From Roseomonas sp. AR75 (lineage in GTDB: Bacteria > Pseudomonadota > Alphaproteobacteria > Acetobacterales > Acetobacteraceae): a DNA stretch of 64,000 nt. This document shows positions 33,004-40,846 of the stretch, piece after piece. Each line of letters starts with the position of its first letter. Position 1 is the stretch's first letter. The stretch spans positions 1,054,001 through 1,118,000 of the forward strand of contig NZ_STGB01000004.1 in assembly GCF_005222815.1 (NCBI RefSeq), read 5' to 3'. The notes under the pieces were generated by a model. That model saw only the letters and a list, made by a program, of their open reading frames with translations. It ran no database searches and was not told where the DNA came from. Position numbers and translations under genes: made by a program.

Positions 33004-33725
33004 GCCAGGCTGCCGTGACCGAGAGCCCTGCCGAGCCGCCGCACCTCCTCGTCGTGGACGACGATGCGCGGCTGCGCGCGCTGCTGCAGCGCTTCCTGGC
33101 GGAGCAGGGATTCCGCGTGACCGGCGCGGCCGATGCCGCGGCCGCGCGGCACGCGCTCGCCAACATGTTCTTCGACCTGGTCGTGCTGGACGTGATGATG
33201 CCCGGCGAGACTGGTGTCGAACTGGTGGAGAGCCTGCGCCGCGACGGCAAGGACATGCCGATCCTGATGCTCACGGCGCGCGGCTCGCCGGACGACCGCA
33301 TCGCGGGGCTGGAAGCCGGGGTGGACGACTACCTCGCCAAGCCCTTCGATCCGCGCGAGCTGGCGCTGCGCATCCGCACCATCCTGCGGCGCGCCGCGCC
33401 GCCGCCGGTGACGGAGCCCACGGCCGGCCCGGTGCAGCTCGGCAGCCGCTGGTTCGACACGCAGCGCGCGGAGCTGCGCGGGCCGGAGGGCGTGGTGCGC
33501 CTGACCGGCGGCGAGCAGGCGCTGCTGGCGGCGCTGGCCGCGCGGCCCAACGAGGTGCTGAGCCGCGAGGACATCGCCGAGGCGCTCGGCACGCCCGAAG
33601 CCGGCGAGCGCGCCATCGACGTGCAGGTCACGCGCCTGCGCCGCAAGATCGAGCCCGACCCGCGCGAGCCGCGCTTCGTTCAGACGGTGCGCCACCGCGG
33701 CTACGTGCTGCGCCCGGGGATCTGA
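33000..33725 (+). CDS. OmpR-family response regulator (PetR-like)
   Basis: A 241-residue regulator: receiver domain with DDD (20-22), phospho-acceptor D64 in LVVLDVMMPGETG, T92 and K114 in YLAKPFDPREL, then a winged-helix DNA-binding domain with LTGGEQALLAALA, DVQVTRLRRKIEPD and TVRHRGYVL. It overlaps the MarR gene and is followed one base later by a kinase gene, its probable partner. The sensed signal is unknown. Confidence 0.92.
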   Translation: MSQAAVTESPAEPPHLLVVDDDARLRALLQRFLAEQGFRVTGAADAAAARHALANMFFDLVVLDVMMPGETGVELVESLRRDGKDMPILMLTARGSPDDRIAGLEAGVDDYLAKPFDPRELALRIRTILRRAAPPPVTEPTAGPVQLGSRWFDTQRAELRGPEGVVRLTGGEQALLAALAARPNEVLSREDIAEALGTPEAGERAIDVQVTRLRRKIEPDPREPRFVQTVRHRGYVLRPGI

Positions 33726-33726
33726 G

Positions 33727-35088
33727 GTGAAGCTCGACCGGCTGCTGCGCTTCCTGATGCCGCGCGGCCTGCTCGGCCGCAGCCTGCTGATCATCCTGCT
33801 GCCGCTGGTGATCCTGCAGGGCGTCGCGCTGCAGGTGTTCTACGGTTCGCATCTCGACGTGATCTCGCGCCGCCTGGCCGGCGCCGTGGCCGGCGAGCTC
33901 TCCTTCGTCGTCGAGTTGCTGCAGCGGGACCCGTCGCCGGAGAACCGCGCCTGGGTGTTCCGCGAGGTCGCCTGGCGCTTCGACATGGCGCTGGCCTTCG
34001 AAGCCGGCGCGACGCTCGGCCCCACGCCGGACCGCGCCACCTCCCTGCCGCTGCTGCCGCTGGAGGAGGATCTGGCGCGCGCGATGAGCGAGCGCGTCGG
34101 CCGTCCCTTCGACGCGGACTGGGTGACGGACCCGCGCAGCGTCATCATCCGCATCCAGCTTCCCGGCGGCGTGCTGCACGCGGAAGCCCCGCGCAAGCGG
34201 CTGTTCAGCGGCACGCTCTACTACTTCACCATCTGGCTGCTCGGCACCTCGGCGCTGCTGTTCCTGGTCGCGGCGCTGTTCATGAAGAACCAGGTGCGCG
34301 CGATCCGCCGCCTGGCCGGCGCCGCCGAGGCTTTCGGCCTCGGCCGGGACTTCGGCGCGATCAAGCCGGAGGGCGCGGCCGAGGTTCGCCAGGCGGCGCA
34401 CGCCTTCAACAGCATGCAGGAACGCATCCGTCGCTTCGTCGCGCAGCGCACGGAAATGCTGGCCGGCATCAGCCACGACCTGCGCACGCCGCTGACGCGC
34501 ATGCGCCTGGCGCTGGCGGTGCTGCCGCGCACCGAGGAGGAGGAGGAGGACGTCGCCGCGCTGACCCAGGACGTCGAGGAGATGGAGCGCATGGTCGCCG
34601 CCTATCTCGCCTTCGCCCGCGGCGAAGGAGGCGAGCAGTCGCGCCCGGCGGACCTTGCCGAGATCGTGCGGGACGTGGCGCAGAAGGCGCGCCGCGACGG
34701 TGCGGAGGTGGCGGTGGAGGCGCCGGGTTCGCTGGTGCTGCCGCTGCGCCAGGATGCGCTGCGACGCTGCCTGGCGAACCTGCTCGACAATGCGCGCAAG
34801 CATGCGCGGCGGATCGCCGTGGCAGTGACCGAGGCGCCGCGTGAAGTTGCGGTCGCGGGCGAGCGGCCAGCGGCGGGCTGGGCGCAGGTGACGGTGGATG
34901 ACGATGGGCCGGGCATCCCGGAAGCGCAGCGCGAGGAGGCGTTCCGGCCCTTCGCCACGCTCTCGGCCGGCGGCACCGGCCTCGGGCTGGCCATCGCCCG
35001 CGACATCGCCCGCGCGCATGGCGGCGACATCGTGCTGGAGGACAGCCCGCTGGGCGGGCTGCGCGCGCGGGTCAGGCTGCCGGTGTAG
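33727..35088 (+). CDS. EnvZ-like sensor histidine kinase
   Basis: A 453-residue membrane kinase. A transmembrane helix is at about residues 19-38, a periplasmic domain of some 120 residues follows, and the second helix is around YYFTIWLLGTSALLFLVAAL. Next come a HAMP-like linker (RRLAGAAEAFGLGRDF), the phospho-acceptor in GISHDLRTPLTRMRLAL, LLDNARKHA (N box), DDDGPGIPE and GTGLGLAIARDIARAHGG. The start is GTG 33727, right after the regulator stop (TGAGGTG). It ends just before the third palindromic element. Confidence 0.92.
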   Translation: MKLDRLLRFLMPRGLLGRSLLIILLPLVILQGVALQVFYGSHLDVISRRLAGAVAGELSFVVELLQRDPSPENRAWVFREVAWRFDMALAFEAGATLGPTPDRATSLPLLPLEEDLARAMSERVGRPFDADWVTDPRSVIIRIQLPGGVLHAEAPRKRLFSGTLYYFTIWLLGTSALLFLVAALFMKNQVRAIRRLAGAAEAFGLGRDFGAIKPEGAAEVRQAAHAFNSMQERIRRFVAQRTEMLAGISHDLRTPLTRMRLALAVLPRTEEEEEDVAALTQDVEEMERMVAAYLAFARGEGGEQSRPADLAEIVRDVAQKARRDGAEVAVEAPGSLVLPLRQDALRRCLANLLDNARKHARRIAVAVTEAPREVAVAGERPAAGWAQVTVDDDGPGIPEAQREEAFRPFATLSAGGTGLGLAIARDIARAHGGDIVLEDSPLGGLRARVRLPV

Positions 35089-35107
35089 TTCCTGGTGAGG
35101 GCTCACG

Positions 35108-35147
35108 GCCCCCACCCCAGCCCTCCCCGGCATGGCGGGGGAGGGAG
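35108..35147. repeat. GC-rich palindromic intergenic element, copy 3 (inverted)
   Basis: This copy is in the opposite orientation: CCCCCACCCCAG followed by CCCTCCCC-GGCATGGC-GGGGGAGGG. It lies between convergent genes (sensor kinase and phasin) and matches the elements at 3831 and 13724. In this place it could act as a bidirectional hairpin. Confidence 0.72.
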
Positions 35148-35167
35148 ACCGGGGCGCGACCGGCCTT

Positions 35168-35602
35168 TCAGCCCTGCCCGGCTTTCCCCGCCATCTGCTT
35201 GATCTCGTCCATCGCCTCGGCGAAGCGCTTGTTGAGCAGGGCCAGCGCCTCGCCATTCGACTTCTGGATGAGGTCGGCGATCTCCTTCATGTTGCCGACC
35301 GCCCGCTCATAGCCGGCCTTCAACAGTTCGGCCTGGCGCGTCGCGCGCTCCTGCGGGTTCTCCGTGCCGCCCATGCTGCGCATGGCCTCGGTCATCTCGC
35401 CCATGGCGGACTGCACGATCTCCATGTGCCGCCGGGCGACCGCCTGCGCGCCTTCGAGCGCCACCTTGTTGGCGGCCGAGAGTGCCTCCAGGTTGCGCCG
35501 CTGGGCCTGCGCCAGGCTTTCCAGATCCGCAAAATGCGGCAGCCGGAACTCGGCGAACATCTTCATGACGTCTTCGGGCTTGACCGGGAAGCGGTCGGAC
35601 AT
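35168..35602 (-). CDS. Phasin-family protein
   Basis: A 144-residue, almost wholly alpha-helical protein with heptad-like repeats, no signal or membrane segment, and phasin-like blocks VKPEDVMKMFAEFRLPHFADL, NLEALSAANKVALEGAQAV, RQAELLKAGYERAVGNMKE and NKRFAEAMDEIKQMA. Phasins coat polyhydroxyalkanoate granules. It suggests the cell stores PHB-type polymer, which fits the patatin/GntP pair at 46633-49152. It is monocistronic, convergent with the kinase gene. Confidence 0.85.
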   Translation of the reverse strand: MSDRFPVKPEDVMKMFAEFRLPHFADLESLAQAQRRNLEALSAANKVALEGAQAVARRHMEIVQSAMGEMTEAMRSMGGTENPQERATRQAELLKAGYERAVGNMKEIADLIQKSNGEALALLNKRFAEAMDEIKQMAGKAGQG

Positions 35603-35670
35603 GGCGGAAGTCTCCCTGGCTTCGGCGCGATCCTATCCCCTTGCGCGCCCCGGCAGAAGCGCAACCCGTC

Positions 35671-36288
35671 TCACGCCGCCGTGGAGTCCTCGGCGACGGG
35701 CGACGGGGAGAGGTCGCCGCCGATCAGGCCGAAGCTGCGCGCGGCCTGCTCCGCCCGTTCCAGTGCGCGGTCGAGCGCGGCCATGGTCGGGCCGAGCTCC
35801 TCCGACTCATCCTTCGACCAGACATTCACCACGCGGATCCACACCAGGCTCAGCCCCGCCGCACGCAGCCTGCCCTTGATCCCGCCGCTCTCGATGCCTG
35901 CGGCGTCGAGCATGCGCTCCATGCTGCGTTGGAACACCGGGGCCAGCGCGCCGGCCAGCACAGCGTCCGTATACATCTCGACCATCAGGCGCTTCAGCCC
36001 CGCCTTGCAGGGCGCCAGCGCGTCCAGGCCACGCATCAGCACGTCGAACAGCCGGTCGCGCGGCGTGCCGCCCTGGTCGGGCAGGGTGCCGGCCACGACC
36101 TCGTCGGTGACTTGCTCGCCGAACAGCCGCAGCAGGCCGAGGCGGGAGGGGAAGCGCCGGGTCAGCTCGCCCGCGGGAATGCCGGATTCCGCGGCCAGCC
36201 GCCCCGGCGTCACGCCGCGCCAGCCATGCGCGGCGATGACGCGGAACAGGGCCTCGATCAGCTTGGCGTCGGGGTGCTGCATGTCCAT
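35671..36288 (-). CDS. TetR-family transcriptional regulator
   Basis: A 205-residue protein with an N-terminal helix-turn-helix (VIAAHGWRGVTPGRLAAESG then PAGELTRRFPSRLGLLRLF) and a helical ligand/dimer domain with no identifiable pocket. The TetR arrangement is clear, although the recognition helix lacks the common FxYYHFxxK pattern. It lies between proC and the phasin gene on the same strand, so regulation of storage or proline metabolism is possible. Confidence 0.72.
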   Translation of the reverse strand: MDMQHPDAKLIEALFRVIAAHGWRGVTPGRLAAESGIPAGELTRRFPSRLGLLRLFGEQVTDEVVAGTLPDQGGTPRDRLFDVLMRGLDALAPCKAGLKRLMVEMYTDAVLAGALAPVFQRSMERMLDAAGIESGGIKGRLRAAGLSLVWIRVVNVWSKDESEELGPTMAALDRALERAEQAARSFGLIGGDLSPSPVAEDSTAA

Positions 36289-36312
36289 GCGCCAATCGTG
36301 GGGATGACCGCG

Positions 36313-37113
36313 CTAGCCGGCAAGCTCGCGGGAGCGCGCGGTGGCGGCCGCGATCGCCTTCGAGATGTGCTCGGGCCACGCGCTCTGCTCCATCAGCACG
36401 GCCAGCGCGCGTTCCGTGGTGCCCTTCGGGCTGGTGACGTTCTTCCGCAGTTGCGCGGCATCCTCCATGCTGGCGGCGAGCAGGGCGCCGGACCCGGCGA
36501 CGGTCGCCCGTGCCATCCGGCGGGCAAGGTCGGCCGGGATGCCCTGCTCGGCCGCCGCCTTCTCCAGCAGCTCCGCCAGCAGGAAGACATAGGCCGGGCC
36601 GCCACCGGACACTGCGGTGACGGCGTCGAGCAGCCCTTCCTCCTCCACCCAGGCGACCTCCCCGGTCGCGGCCAGAAGCGCGTGGGCGAGGGCGCGCTGC
36701 GCGGCTGAGACGCCGGGACCGGCGAATGCCGCCGTGAAGCCCTGCCGCACCGCGGCGGGCGTGTTGGGCATGGCGCGGACAATGGCCGCGCCCTCGCCGA
36801 GCAGGCCGCGCATCACGGCGACGGTCTTGCCGGCCATGATCGAGACGAAGACGGCGCCGCCGGCGAAGCGGGCATAGTGCGGCAGGCTTGCGGCGGCTTC
36901 CTGCGGCTTGGTGGCGAGGATGACGGCGACGGGCGCGAAGTCGGCGGGGATCTCCGTGGGCGTTCGGACCAGCGTGGCGCCTTCCGGCGCTTCGGCGAGG
37001 AAGGGGTCCACCACCACGGCCCGGGACAATCCGCGCTCGCGCCATCCCGCGAGCATCGCACCGCCCATCTTGCCGCAGCCGACGAGGAGTAGGGGGGGAA
37101 GCGCGTCCGTCAT
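36313..37113 (-). CDS. proC: Pyrroline-5-carboxylate reductase
   Basis: A 266-residue enzyme performing the last step of proline synthesis. Blocks: LLVGCGKMGGAMLAGW (NAD(P) Rossmann motif), ILATKPQEAA, SIMAGKTVAVM, IVRAMPNTPAAVRQG and the dimer signature DAVTAVSGGGPAYVFLLAE, then RNVTSPKGTTERAL with Lys for Arg (RKNVTSPKGTT). ATG 37113 gives standard length. It sits between the PEP-CTERM and TetR genes. Confidence 0.93.
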   Translation of the reverse strand: MTDALPPLLLVGCGKMGGAMLAGWRERGLSRAVVVDPFLAEAPEGATLVRTPTEIPADFAPVAVILATKPQEAAASLPHYARFAGGAVFVSIMAGKTVAVMRGLLGEGAAIVRAMPNTPAAVRQGFTAAFAGPGVSAAQRALAHALLAATGEVAWVEEEGLLDAVTAVSGGGPAYVFLLAELLEKAAAEQGIPADLARRMARATVAGSGALLAASMEDAAQLRKNVTSPKGTTERALAVLMEQSAWPEHISKAIAAATARSRELAG

Positions 37114-37159
37114 GCGGCCGAGACTCGCCGGGGCCGCGCCGGCTGGCAAGCCGGACCGG

Positions 37160-37762
37160 TCAGCCCGCGGCGCGTCGCCGGCGCGCTCCCGCCAGGCCCA
37201 CCAGCCCGGCGCCGAGCAGCAGGGCCGTGGCCGGTTCCGGCACGCCGGTCGGTCCGACCACCTCGATCGTGATCGAATCACCGAAGGTCTGGCCGCCCCA
37301 GGAATACACATAGGTCCCGGGCGTCAGGCCGAGCGTGGCGAAGGTCTGGTTCTCGAAGATCATCGTCGCCGCGAGCAGGGTGCCGCTGACATAGCCCGCT
37401 GGCACCACCAGGCGGCCATTACCGGCATTGACGCCGATGGTGTCGCCGCCGCCCACCGTGGTCTGCGCGCCAGCGCCCGGGCCGAAGGCGGCCGGGCCGG
37501 AAAGCCCGCCATAGATGTCGAACGGCCCGTCCAGGCGGGTGAGGAAGCCGATGTTCGGGCTGATCTCGTTCAGCGTGTCGTTGTCAGACCCGACGAAGGA
37601 CAGCCCGGAAAGCTGCAGGGAGCCGCTGCCGTCGACCTCTACATCGGGGCCGTTCTGCTGGACGGTGAAGGTGAAGGCCGCCTCGGCCGGCGCGGCCGCC
37701 GCCACGGCAAGGCCGCAAGCGGCAGCGAAGACCGCGGCGTTCAGACATGCTGGCAAGCGCAT
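37160..37762 (-). CDS. PEP-CTERM sorting-domain protein
   Basis: A 200-residue exported protein. A signal peptide (about residues 1-28, ending AAAPAEAAF) is followed by a beta-rich domain with LTPGTYVYSWGGQTFGDSITIEV. The C terminus is a complete PEP-CTERM tail: VPEPATALLLGAGLVGLAG and then a cluster of arginines. Such tails are cut by an exosortase and are linked to exopolysaccharide secretion. No exosortase is in the window. AGGAAGGA precedes ATG 37762. The beta domain is not recognised. Confidence 0.88.
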   Translation of the reverse strand: MRLPACLNAAVFAAACGLAVAAAAPAEAAFTFTVQQNGPDVEVDGSGSLQLSGLSFVGSDNDTLNEISPNIGFLTRLDGPFDIYGGLSGPAAFGPGAGAQTTVGGGDTIGVNAGNGRLVVPAGYVSGTLLAATMIFENQTFATLGLTPGTYVYSWGGQTFGDSITIEVVGPTGVPEPATALLLGAGLVGLAGARRRRAAG

Positions 37763-37870
37763 CGCTCGTCCTTCCTCCCCGCCCGAAATCCTGGCGGCGC
37801 GAAAAGAACGCAGCGCGTATCGATCCGTCAACCCATTCCGCGACGCTGACGATGTCGTGAGAAGGCCGGG

Positions 37871-38377
37871 CTATGCCTCGCCGACGCAGTCCAGCATCGC
37901 CGCCTGCAGCGCCTCGGCCGGGGCCTTGCCGCCCCAGAGTACGAACTGGAAGGCGGGAAAGAACCGCTCGCACTCGGTCAGCGCGATGTCCACCATGTCC
38001 TCCAGGCTCTCGGCGGAGGCGCCGGGCGCGCCGCGCAGCAGGACGGAATGGCGGAACACCGGCACGCCGTCGTCGCTGTCGATACCGAAATGGCCGATCC
38101 AGAGCTTCTCGTTGGCGAGCGAAAGCAGCTCGTAGAGTTTCTCCCGCTTCTCGGCCGGCACCTTCAGGTCGAAGGCGCAGGAGAAATGCATGGCGCTGAT
38201 CTCGTGGGACCAGGAGAAATACAGGCCGTAGTCGCACCATTTGCCCGGCGCCTCGGCGGCCATCTCGCTGTCGTTGCGGCGGTCGAAGGCCCATTCGTTG
38301 GAGGCGATGATCTGCTCGATGATGTCGAGCGGATTGGCCGAGCGCTCCAGCGTCTCATGGCTGAGATAGGCGGACAT
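37871..38377 (-). CDS. YbjN-domain protein
   Basis: A 168-residue soluble alpha/beta protein with the YbjN-type N-terminal segment NPLDIIEQIIASNEWAFDR, the strand region WCDYGLYFSWSHEISAMHF, then LYELLSLANEKLWIGHFGID and a C-terminal helix FFPAFQFVLWGGKAPAEAL. The family, related in fold to type III secretion chaperones, is common in alphaproteobacteria near proC. ATG 38377 is fixed by AAGGAGG upstream. Biochemical role unknown. Confidence 0.78.
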   Translation of the reverse strand: MSAYLSHETLERSANPLDIIEQIIASNEWAFDRRNDSEMAAEAPGKWCDYGLYFSWSHEISAMHFSCAFDLKVPAEKREKLYELLSLANEKLWIGHFGIDSDDGVPVFRHSVLLRGAPGASAESLEDMVDIALTECERFFPAFQFVLWGGKAPAEALQAAMLDCVGEA

Positions 38378-38518
38378 GCGGCACCTCCTTCGCCCGGTCG
38401 GACGCGCGACGGGAAATCCCGTCGCGGATCCCGAAAGGATTCCCGATGCCCGGCCGGGCACCGAGGTGTGGGGGCTTGCCACCCCGAATCGCCACTAGGG
38501 GTAGACTACGCAACCGCG

Positions 38519-38548
38519 AAAGCGGCTCGCAAGAGTCGCTTTTGTGTT
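38519..38548 (+). terminator. Stem-loop followed by T-rich run, plus-strand orientation
   Basis: AAAGCGGCTC-GCAA-GAGTCGCTTT forms a ten-pair stem (one G-U) with a GCAA tetraloop, followed by TGTGTT. It looks like an intrinsic terminator for a plus-strand transcript. Yet both flanking genes are on the minus strand, so it may end a small RNA arising in 38378-38518 or act as an upstream structure of the ybjN-like gene. Confidence 0.4.
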
Positions 38549-38575
38549 ATCCTCCAATTGCTTGTGGACAACCTT

Positions 38576-38902
38576 TCACGGCGCCTCCTCAGGACCGGCC
38601 GCATCCTCCCGCGGAGCCTCCAGCGCCGCGACCCTTGCTTCCAGCTCCGTCACGCGGTGGGCCAGCACCTCCGCCTGCTCCCGTGCGCGCCGGGCGACCT
38701 CCAGCGCGGCATCGAGGTCCTCGCGCCGGACGAGGTCCAGGCGCTGCACCATCGCCTCGGCCTGGGCCTTGGCGATCGCCTCCGCCTCGTTGCGCATCGC
38801 CGCCATCACCGAGAAGGCCCCACCCGCCATGCCGGCCAGGTCGTCGAACAGGCCACGCTTGCCGCCGCGCCCGCCCTCGCTGCCGTCGCTGCCATTCGCC
38901 AT
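38576..38902 (-). CDS. ubiK: UbiK/YqiC-family accessory factor
   Basis: A 108-residue protein: a glycine-rich start, a helix FDDLAGMAGGAFSVMAAMRNEAEAIA (pieces FDDLAGMAGGAFSV and MRNEAEAIAKAQAEAMVQRL), then a coiled coil VRREDLDAALEVARRAREQAE with VTELEARVAALE. This is the BMFP/YqiC layout; the family forms trimers on membranes and aids ubiquinone synthesis. The divergent hldD gene begins 137 bases away. Confidence 0.8.
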   Translation of the reverse strand: MANGSDGSEGGRGGKRGLFDDLAGMAGGAFSVMAAMRNEAEAIAKAQAEAMVQRLDLVRREDLDAALEVARRAREQAEVLAHRVTELEARVAALEAPREDAAGPEEAP

Positions 38903-39039
38903 CGCAAACCTCCTTGCCCGGGCCGCTGCTTGTGCGCCCGCAATGCCCAGCCCTATACCGCCGCCGGCGGCGGGTCGGCGGACTGCTTACCCCGCCCGTG
39001 CCGCCAAGGCAGCCTGCACAGGAAACGGATCGCCCGCCG

Positions 39040-40032
39040 ATGTATCTCGTGACCGGCGGTGCCGGTTTCATCGGGTCGAACCTCGTCGCCGCGCTTGCCG
39101 CGCGTGGGGCGGAGGTGATGGTCGTGGACCGGCTGCGCGAAGGCGCGCCGGGGCGCGAGAAATGGCGCAACCTGGCGAAGCACAACGTCGCCGGCATCCT
39201 GCCGCCGGAGGAGCTCGAGGATTTTCTCGCCGCCGCCGGGGATATCGAGGCGGTGCTGCACATGGGCGCGATCAGCGCCACCACGGCCACCGACGGCGAC
39301 CTCGTGGCCGCCACCAACATCACCCTGCCGCTGTTCCTCTGGGCCGCCTGCGCCGAGCGCGGGGTGCCCTTCATCTATGCCTCGTCCGCCGCGACCTATG
39401 GCGACGGCACGCAGGGCTTCGAGGACGACCCGCGGCCGGAGGCGCTGGCGGCGCTGCGCCCGCTCAATCTCTATGGCTGGTCGAAGCTGGTGTTCGACCG
39501 CCGCGTGGCGGACATGCTGGAGCGCGGCACGCCGAGCCCGCCGCAATGGGCGGGGCTGCGCTTCTTCAACGTCTATGGCCCGAACGAGTACCACAAGGGG
39601 CGCATGGCCTCGGTGGTGTTCCACAAGTTCAACGAGGTGCGGGGCGGCGCGCCGGCGCGGCTGTTCCGCTCCGACCGGCCGGGCATCGCCGATGGCGAGC
39701 AGAAGCGCGACTTCGTGCATGTGGACGACTGCGTCGCGGTGATGCTGTGGCTGCTGGAGAATCCGGAGGCGAGCGGCCTGTTCAATGTCGGCTCCGGCCA
39801 GGCCCGGAGCTTCCTCGACCTGGTGAACGCGATGTTCGCCGGCATGGGCCGCCCGCCCGAGATCGAGTTCGTGGACATGCCCGCCGATCTGCGGGGGAAA
39901 TACCAGTATTTCACCGAGGCACCGGTCGGACGGCTCCGCGAGGCAGGCTATGACCAACCGATGATCCCGCTGGAGGAAGGCGTGGGCAGCTACGTCCGCG
40001 ACTTCCTGATGCAGCCCGACCCGCATCGCTGA
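39040..40032 (+). CDS. hldD: ADP-glyceromanno-heptose 6-epimerase
   Basis: A 330-residue extended-SDR enzyme that epimerises ADP-D-glycero- to ADP-L-glycero-D-manno-heptose for LPS core. Motifs: VTGGAGFIGSNLV (NADP), HMGAISATTATDGD, catalytic Ser in YASSAATYGDG, YGWSK, FFNVYGPNEYHKGRMASV and FVHVDDCVAVMLWLL. The HKG and N-T/F-NEYHKG blocks separate it from ordinary sugar epimerases. The ATG is preceded by a weak ribosome site. The lgt gene starts six bases after the stop. Confidence 0.93.
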   Translation: MYLVTGGAGFIGSNLVAALAARGAEVMVVDRLREGAPGREKWRNLAKHNVAGILPPEELEDFLAAAGDIEAVLHMGAISATTATDGDLVAATNITLPLFLWAACAERGVPFIYASSAATYGDGTQGFEDDPRPEALAALRPLNLYGWSKLVFDRRVADMLERGTPSPPQWAGLRFFNVYGPNEYHKGRMASVVFHKFNEVRGGAPARLFRSDRPGIADGEQKRDFVHVDDCVAVMLWLLENPEASGLFNVGSGQARSFLDLVNAMFAGMGRPPEIEFVDMPADLRGKYQYFTEAPVGRLREAGYDQPMIPLEEGVGSYVRDFLMQPDPHR

Positions 40033-40038
40033 AGCGCC

Positions 40039-40842
40039 ATGTTCCCCGTCATTGCCTTCCCCGCGATCGACCCGGTCGCGCTCGAGATCGGTCCCTTCGC
40101 GCTGCGCTGGTATGCGCTGGCCTATATCGGCGGCATCGTGCTGGGCTGGTGGCTGGCGCGGCGGCTCTGCGCATTGCCGCCGGTGGCAGCCACGCGGGAG
40201 CAGGTGGATGACGCCGTCACCTGGGTGACGCTCGGCATCATCCTCGGCGGGCGCCTCGGCTATGTGCTGTTCTACCGGCCCGGGTTCTACATCACCGCGC
40301 CGTGGGAGGCGCTGTATGTCTGGCAGGGCGGCATGTCCTTCCATGGCGGCATGCTGGGCGTGGTCATCGCGCTGCTGTGGTTTTGCCGGCGGCGGGGGCT
40401 CGACCCGTTCCTTTTCGCGGATCGGGTGGTGACGGTGGTGCCGATCGGCCTGTTCCTCGGCCGCCTCGCCAATTTCGCCAATGGCGAGTTGTGGGGACGC
40501 GTGACGGACGTGCCCTGGGCGATGGTCTTCCCGCATGGCGGGCCGGAGCCCCGCCACCCGAGCCAACTCTACCAGGCGTTCCTCGAAGGGGTGTGCCTCT
40601 TCGCGCTGCTGATGGTGCTGGTGCGCATTCCCGCGATCCGGGCCCGCCCGGGCCTGCTGAGCGGCGTATTCCTGTGCGGCTACGGCGTGGCGCGGCTGGT
40701 CGGCGAGGTGTTCCGCCAGCCGGACGCGCATCTGGGTTTCCTCGTCGCGGGCATCACGATGGGCCAATTGCTCTCGCTGCCGATGATCGCCGTGGGGGTG
40801 TGGCTGATCCTTCGGGCGCGGGCACGGCCGGCGCTCGCCTGA
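40039..40842 (+). CDS. lgt: Prolipoprotein diacylglyceryl transferase
   Basis: A 267-residue polytopic inner-membrane enzyme that attaches diacylglycerol to lipobox cysteines. Blocks include LRWYALAYIGGIVLGWWLA, GGMSFHGGMLGVVIA, the Lgt signature GRLANFANGELWGRVTD and HPSQLYQAFLEGV. It lies in the order hldD, lgt, midA, pgeF; the last three are commonly linked in alphaproteobacteria. At least five putative lipoproteins in this window would be its substrates. Confidence 0.96.
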   Translation: MFPVIAFPAIDPVALEIGPFALRWYALAYIGGIVLGWWLARRLCALPPVAATREQVDDAVTWVTLGIILGGRLGYVLFYRPGFYITAPWEALYVWQGGMSFHGGMLGVVIALLWFCRRRGLDPFLFADRVVTVVPIGLFLGRLANFANGELWGRVTDVPWAMVFPHGGPEPRHPSQLYQAFLEGVCLFALLMVLVRIPAIRARPGLLSGVFLCGYGVARLVGEVFRQPDAHLGFLVAGITMGQLLSLPMIAVGVWLILRARARPALA

Positions 40843-40846
40843 GCCC

